Assembly (NCBI GenBank): GCA_965230275.1
Contig: CBDDKO010000002.1
Location: forward strand, 2,108,001-2,172,000
DNA length: 64,000 nucleotides
From: JAJRRS01 sp965230275
GTDB lineage: Bacteria; Planctomycetota; Phycisphaerae; Phycisphaerales; Phycisphaeraceae
Direction of reading: 5' to 3'
The notes under the pieces: generated by a model
What the model was told of the DNA's origin: nothing
Database searches by the model: none
The model's input: only the letters and a program-made list of their open reading frames with translations
In this document: positions 60,589-64,000 of the stretch, piece after piece
Position numbering within the stretch: position 1 is the stretch's first letter
Layout of the letters: the number at the start of each line of letters is the position of its first letter
Made by a program: the position numbers and the translations under genes

Positions 60589-62328
60589 TCACGACTTGAT
60601 GCTTGCGAATAGCGGGTACGACGCTTCGATGTAGTCCGCGATCTTCTTGAAGAAGCCCTTCTTGAACGTGACGGTATAGAAGTACTTCTGGATCTTCTCG
60701 GCCGACTTCAGTTGCTCATACCCTTCGGCGAATGCCTCCCATTGTTTCCGGGTGCTGAGCTTCTTGTCGGCGAATCGTTTACGCAACCCGGACAGCGTGT
60801 CGGCCTTGCCAACGAACTCTTCGAGTACGGCCTGGTAGTCCCGCGACAGTTTCTTGTCGCCTATCTCGTGCAGCGCCTCCAGAGCCGCCAGGGCATACTC
60901 GGGGTTGTTGAACAGGAACTGCCAAGCACCCCCGTTATCGACCTGACCGATGAACGTAGCGAGGACCAGCAGCGTCTTCTGCGCGCGGTTCAGCTTCTTC
61001 CATGTCGTACGCTGGTTGGTATAAAACTGTTTATGGAACGGGTCGATGAAAGCCTGCGTGTATTCCCACAGCCGGTTGTCGTACTCACTGAAGTTGTCCC
61101 AGGTATGCAGGGAGACGATCTCGGCCAGCCGGTCCAGCTTCACGTCGGGCGCGAGCTTGCGATCATACTGATTGCCGTCGTCCAGACTCAGTATCAGCCC
61201 CTTCGTGGGCTCGGCTTTGGCCTTCTTCTTGAGCTTGGCGATCCTGGCCTCCGCCTGCTCGATGCTGGCGGCAAGCTTTTTGTTGGTCGCAGGCTTCTTC
61301 TGTTCGGCCTTCTCGCGTTTTGCTTGCCAGTACTTCTTGGACGCAGCCACTTCCTTCTTTCGCTTCTCATTAACGTCTTTGATGCGCCGCGTACAGATCG
61401 ACTCCTCGAGGACCTCGATCGCGGGCTTCGTGCCCTTCACCGAAGCCTGTTTCCTGCGGATTTGGGCGGCGCTCGTCCCCCGCCGGTTCTTCCAGATCAC
61501 GTCAAACGCGCCGACATGCAGGCCCTGGTCCTCCGTGGTAGTCAGGATCGAAAACGGGCGGTCGTCCGGGTTGTACTGGTCGTACATCTTCTTGACCAGG
61601 TTGTTCTGGAACGACTTGATGATCGCTTCCTGCATCCTTGTAACCAATTCGTCTTCAAGCGCCTGCAGCTGTTCTTCGATCGTCTCGGGATCGACCCCTT
61701 TCTGTTTTTCAACCTTCTTGAGCTCTTGCTTATAGCCCTTGACTTCAAAGTAGACGGGCTGCGGCCTGTTGAACGAGCGATGCGATTCGTCCAATGCTGT
61801 GCAGGCCGGGCGCACGGATACCGTGGGCCCGATCTCCCATATCACGGTGTCGATCCACGGCTCGGTAATCAGCAGGTGTTCCAGCACCCTGAACCAGACG
61901 AACTTGCACTGATCGGCCATACCCCGCTTGTCACGGAACTTGCACTGAAACATATTCAAGCGTCGCGACAGATCGTTCAGCTTGACTGACTTCTTGCCTG
62001 GAGACCTTGTACCGGCGGCTTTGCGGACCGGCTTTGTCTCGGCGGCCTTCTTCGTTGACTTCTTCTTGACAACGCGCTTCTTGACAGCCTTCTTCTTTGC
62101 CGCCTGCTTCTTCTTCGATGAGCCGTCGCGGTAGCCCTTCTTGAGTTTGGACTCGATCAGGCGTGTGTATGAGGCCTTGGCTTCGGCGGGCGAGTCAAAG
62201 GTCTTGCTGAGGGTGCGGCCGGCGGTGTTGATCCGGCCGTAGGTCACGGTGTGGGTTTTGCCCTTCAGCGTGATGTGCCAGAACTTCTCAGACTTTCCTT
62301 CGACGAATTGAAGCTCTCGCTTGGGCAT
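60589..62328 (-). CDS. WGR-domain protein with Lys-rich linker and DUF4375-like C-terminus
   Basis: 579 aa from the ATG at 62328 (GGGAG upstream, WGR domain begins at once); the frame extends to 63003 antisense to the aminotransferase and is not coding there. Residues 1-65 are a WGR domain (VEGKSEKFWHITLKGKTHTVTYGRINTAGRTLSKTFDSPAEAKASYTRLIESKLKKGY). Residues 70-120 are a Lys/Ala-rich basic linker (KKKQAAKKKAVKKRVVKKKSTKKAA). The middle contains a predicted coiled coil (KKYWQAKREKAEQKK..SIEQAEARIAKLKKKAKAE). The C-terminus (about 450-575) resembles the DUF4375/DMP19 domain (AQKTLLVLATFIGQVDNGGAWQFLFNNPEYALAALEALHEIG). WGR domains bind nucleic acid or DNA ends, so this may be a DNA-associated protein. 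Function unknown. Confidence 0.85.
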   Translation of the reverse strand: MPKRELQFVEGKSEKFWHITLKGKTHTVTYGRINTAGRTLSKTFDSPAEAKASYTRLIESKLKKGYRDGSSKKKQAAKKKAVKKRVVKKKSTKKAAETKPVRKAAGTRSPGKKSVKLNDLSRRLNMFQCKFRDKRGMADQCKFVWFRVLEHLLITEPWIDTVIWEIGPTVSVRPACTALDESHRSFNRPQPVYFEVKGYKQELKKVEKQKGVDPETIEEQLQALEDELVTRMQEAIIKSFQNNLVKKMYDQYNPDDRPFSILTTTEDQGLHVGAFDVIWKNRRGTSAAQIRRKQASVKGTKPAIEVLEESICTRRIKDVNEKRKKEVAASKKYWQAKREKAEQKKPATNKKLAASIEQAEARIAKLKKKAKAEPTKGLILSLDDGNQYDRKLAPDVKLDRLAEIVSLHTWDNFSEYDNRLWEYTQAFIDPFHKQFYTNQRTTWKKLNRAQKTLLVLATFIGQVDNGGAWQFLFNNPEYALAALEALHEIGDKKLSRDYQAVLEEFVGKADTLSGLRKRFADKKLSTRKQWEAFAEGYEQLKSAEKIQKYFYTVTFKKGFFKKIADYIEASYPLFASIKS

Positions 62329-62511
62329 GGGCGCTCCCGGGATGGACGATTGATGGGTAAATCCGCCAGACCAATGACCGCGGCATTGTAGCACCGACGC
62401 GCCAGATCGCGACGAATACTCATTTGGGACATACGGGGCCTGATATGTACAATATGGGATTGACCTGATTGGGGCGTGTTCGGCCCCAGCTTCTATGCGA
62501 AGGATAGACCG

Positions 62512-63816
62512 ATGGCCAGCAGTACGACGGCGTGTTCGACGTTTGGGTATTCGGCGCGGGCCGCGAACGCGGTGGAGCAGCCGATCAGTTATCTGATGGC
62601 GCTGGCGTTGGCTCGGCCGGAGCTGATCTCGCTGGCGGCGGGGTTCGTGGACTACCAGACGCTGCCGGGCGAAGACGCCAAGCAGATCCTCCAAGAGATC
62701 CTCAGCGACGACGCGGCGGCGAGGGCGGCGCTGCAGTACGGCAAGACCCAGGGGCTCAACGAGCTGCGCGAAGCGGCGTACGCGCACCTGGCCAAGTGCG
62801 ACGGCATCGACCCCAGCGACTTCCCGGGCGGCCCGGACTGTGTCGCACTGACCACCGGCAGCCAGCAGCTGCTGCACATCGTGGCGGACATACTGATCGA
62901 TCCGGGCGACATCGTGATCACGGCCTGGCCGAGCTACTTCGTCTACACCGGGGCGCTGAGCATCTTCGGTGCGACGGTCCGCGCGGTGGATATCGATGAG
63001 CAAGGCATCTGCCCCCGGAAGTTAGAAGAACTACTCAGCGGCATCGAGGCGGCGGGTGAACTTCATAAGGTGAAGATGCTGTACACCGTGACGCATCATC
63101 AGAACCCGACGGGGATCACACTGAGCGAAGAACGGCGGCCGAAGATACTGGACGTGATCAAGAAGTACTCGAAAGAGAACCGCATCCTGATCCTTGAAGA
63201 TAATGCGTATCGGGAGCTGACCTACCAGGGCGATCCGCCGAGGTCGATCAAGAGCTACGACACGGACAATGAGTTTGTGGCGCTGTGCCATACGTTCAGC
63301 AAGCCGTTCGCCCCGGGGCTGAAAACAGGGTACGGGTTGCTACCGGCGGAGCTCTGCGAGAAGGCGGTGATGCTCAAGGACGGACGTGACTTCGGCTCAG
63401 CCAACCTCAGTCAGCATCTGATGCTGCGGGCACTCAAGAGCGGCGCATTCGATCGGCAGGTCAAGACGCTTTGCAAAGCCTACGCCGAGAAACGCGACGC
63501 GATGCTTGAAGCGCTGGACGAACACCTCGGCGGGTTCATGCCCGGCGAGATCAGCTGGACCCACCCGACCGGCGGGCTGTACGTCTGGCTGACGCTGCCG
63601 GAATCGATCGACACACGGCGGACCGGCCCGCTGTTTGAAAAAGCGGTCGAGCTTGGGATGATCTACGTCCCGGGTGATTACTGTTACCCCAACGATCCGA
63701 CGCGCACCCCGCCGACCAACCAGGTACGCCTGAGCTTCGGTGTCCCGACTGTCGAGCAGAACCGCGAGGGTGTGCGTTTGCTGGCGCAGGCGATCAAAGA
63801 TGTCGCATCAGGATAA
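62512..63816 (+). CDS. PLP-dependent aminotransferase (2-aminoadipate transaminase-like, fold type I)
   Basis: 434 aa from the ATG at 62512 (AAGGA 8 nt upstream). Fold type I pattern: LQYGKTQGLNELREAAYAHL, GSQQLLHIVADILIDPGDIVITAWPSYFVYTGAL, HHQNPTGITLSEERR, ILILEDNAYRELTYQG, and the PLP lysine K264 in HTFSKPFAPGLKTGYG. The Arg for substrate carboxylate is in NQVRLSFG near the C-terminus. The closest recognisable group is MocR/LysN-type 2-aminoadipate and aromatic aminotransferases, without the HTH part. Cytoplasmic amino-acid metabolism. Confidence 0.94.
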   Translation: MASSTTACSTFGYSARAANAVEQPISYLMALALARPELISLAAGFVDYQTLPGEDAKQILQEILSDDAAARAALQYGKTQGLNELREAAYAHLAKCDGIDPSDFPGGPDCVALTTGSQQLLHIVADILIDPGDIVITAWPSYFVYTGALSIFGATVRAVDIDEQGICPRKLEELLSGIEAAGELHKVKMLYTVTHHQNPTGITLSEERRPKILDVIKKYSKENRILILEDNAYRELTYQGDPPRSIKSYDTDNEFVALCHTFSKPFAPGLKTGYGLLPAELCEKAVMLKDGRDFGSANLSQHLMLRALKSGAFDRQVKTLCKAYAEKRDAMLEALDEHLGGFMPGEISWTHPTGGLYVWLTLPESIDTRRTGPLFEKAVELGMIYVPGDYCYPNDPTRTPPTNQVRLSFGVPTVEQNREGVRLLAQAIKDVASG

Positions 63817-63832
63817 TCAGGCGGCAAATCTC

Positions 63833-64000
63833 ATGGCATTCATAAAATATGTTGCAGCGAAGTTCGCGACGGCGGTAATCATAGTGGCGACTATTTGGCT
63901 ATGTATTGCTGCCTTCAACTTCAACTGGTACTGGTTTGTCCTACTGATCCCCTGGCTTCCTGTTTCCATTTGGCTGTGCGCAAAACTGGGACACGAGAAT
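63833..64000 (+). CDS. Membrane protein, N-terminal part (cut by window edge)
   Basis: An open frame of 56 codons from the ATG at 63833 with no stop before the edge. Two hydrophobic segments are visible (FATAVIIVATIWLCIAAF and WYWFVLLIPWLPVSIWLC). It starts 17 bp after the aminotransferase stop and has no clear SD. The C-terminus lies outside the window, so the family is unknown. Confidence 0.5.
   Translation, partial: MAFIKYVAAKFATAVIIVATIWLCIAAFNFNWYWFVLLIPWLPVSIWLCAKLGHEN

Noticed and set aside
62329..63003. N-terminal extension of the WGR protein frame
   Set aside because: It is antisense to the aminotransferase gene and has a low-complexity Arg-rich translation; SD and WGR domain mark the start at 62328.
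1..64000. CRISPR arrays, tRNA or rRNA genes, insertion-sequence transposases
   Set aside because: I looked for regularly spaced repeats, tRNA T-arm consensus and transposase motifs and saw none; small tRNAs could still be missed by eye.

Overview
The window looks like a chromosome segment of a marine polysaccharide-degrading planctomycete, most likely class Phycisphaerae. The evidence is high GC, many secreted proteins ending in PEP-CTERM sorting signals, dockerin-like EF-hand pairs fused directly to those signals, a prepilin-type protein with a DG-H-x-EW tail, several formylglycine sulfatases and repeated GH16 enzymes. The species cannot be named from the sequence alone.

Layout. 1-14.6 kb (mostly minus strand): an exoenzyme cluster with a GH16 gene cut by the left edge, a full tandem copy of it, a clan GH-A hydrolase, a remnant of another GH gene, a 1133-residue secreted protein of unknown function, a third GH16 enzyme, a subtilisin-like protease and an orphan membrane-anchored sugar-binding protein. 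The last is divergent from a XylR-type AraC regulator (14.9-16.1 kb). 16.1-19.6 kb: a sulfatase-GH2 operon. 20-22 kb: a PEP-CTERM protein and a pseudopilin-like protein. 22.4-30.5 kb: an operon of one FAD-dependent oxidoreductase and three sulfatases (one with a dockerin/PEP-CTERM tail, two predicted lipoproteins). 30.6-41.8 kb: GH16, metalloprotease, GH5-like enzyme, PEP-CTERM protein, GH17, Gfo/Idh/MocA dehydrogenase, a second FAD oxidoreductase and a DUF2231 membrane protein. 42-47.8 kb: a GntR/LacI-type regulator, a GC-rich structured intergenic region, and a Tat-exported molybdenum hydroxylase operon ending in a small Cys-rich protein. 48-49.6 kb: a lower-GC island of unknown small genes. 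49.9-64 kb: mainly housekeeping and envelope genes (TlpA-like thioredoxin, RCK_N protein, PEP-CTERM proteins, beta-helix protein, thrS, SLC13 transporter, WGR/DUF4375 protein, aminotransferase).

How the genes fit together. Endo-acting GH16, GH5-like, GH-A and GH17 enzymes would cut the backbones of algal polysaccharides. Sulfatases would remove sulfate esters. GH2, Gfo/Idh and FAD enzymes would process oligomers or unusual sugars. The two sugar-responsive regulators would control subsets of these genes. The substrate is probably a sulfated galactan (agar, porphyran or carrageenan type) and/or a beta-1,3-glucan, but this is inference.

The most striking regulatory signal precedes thrS. A 24-residue ORF with 12 threonine codons lies just upstream of a 9-bp antiterminator/terminator switch. 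This is the architecture of ribosome-mediated transcription attenuation, here on an aminoacyl-tRNA synthetase gene in a planctomycete-like genome.
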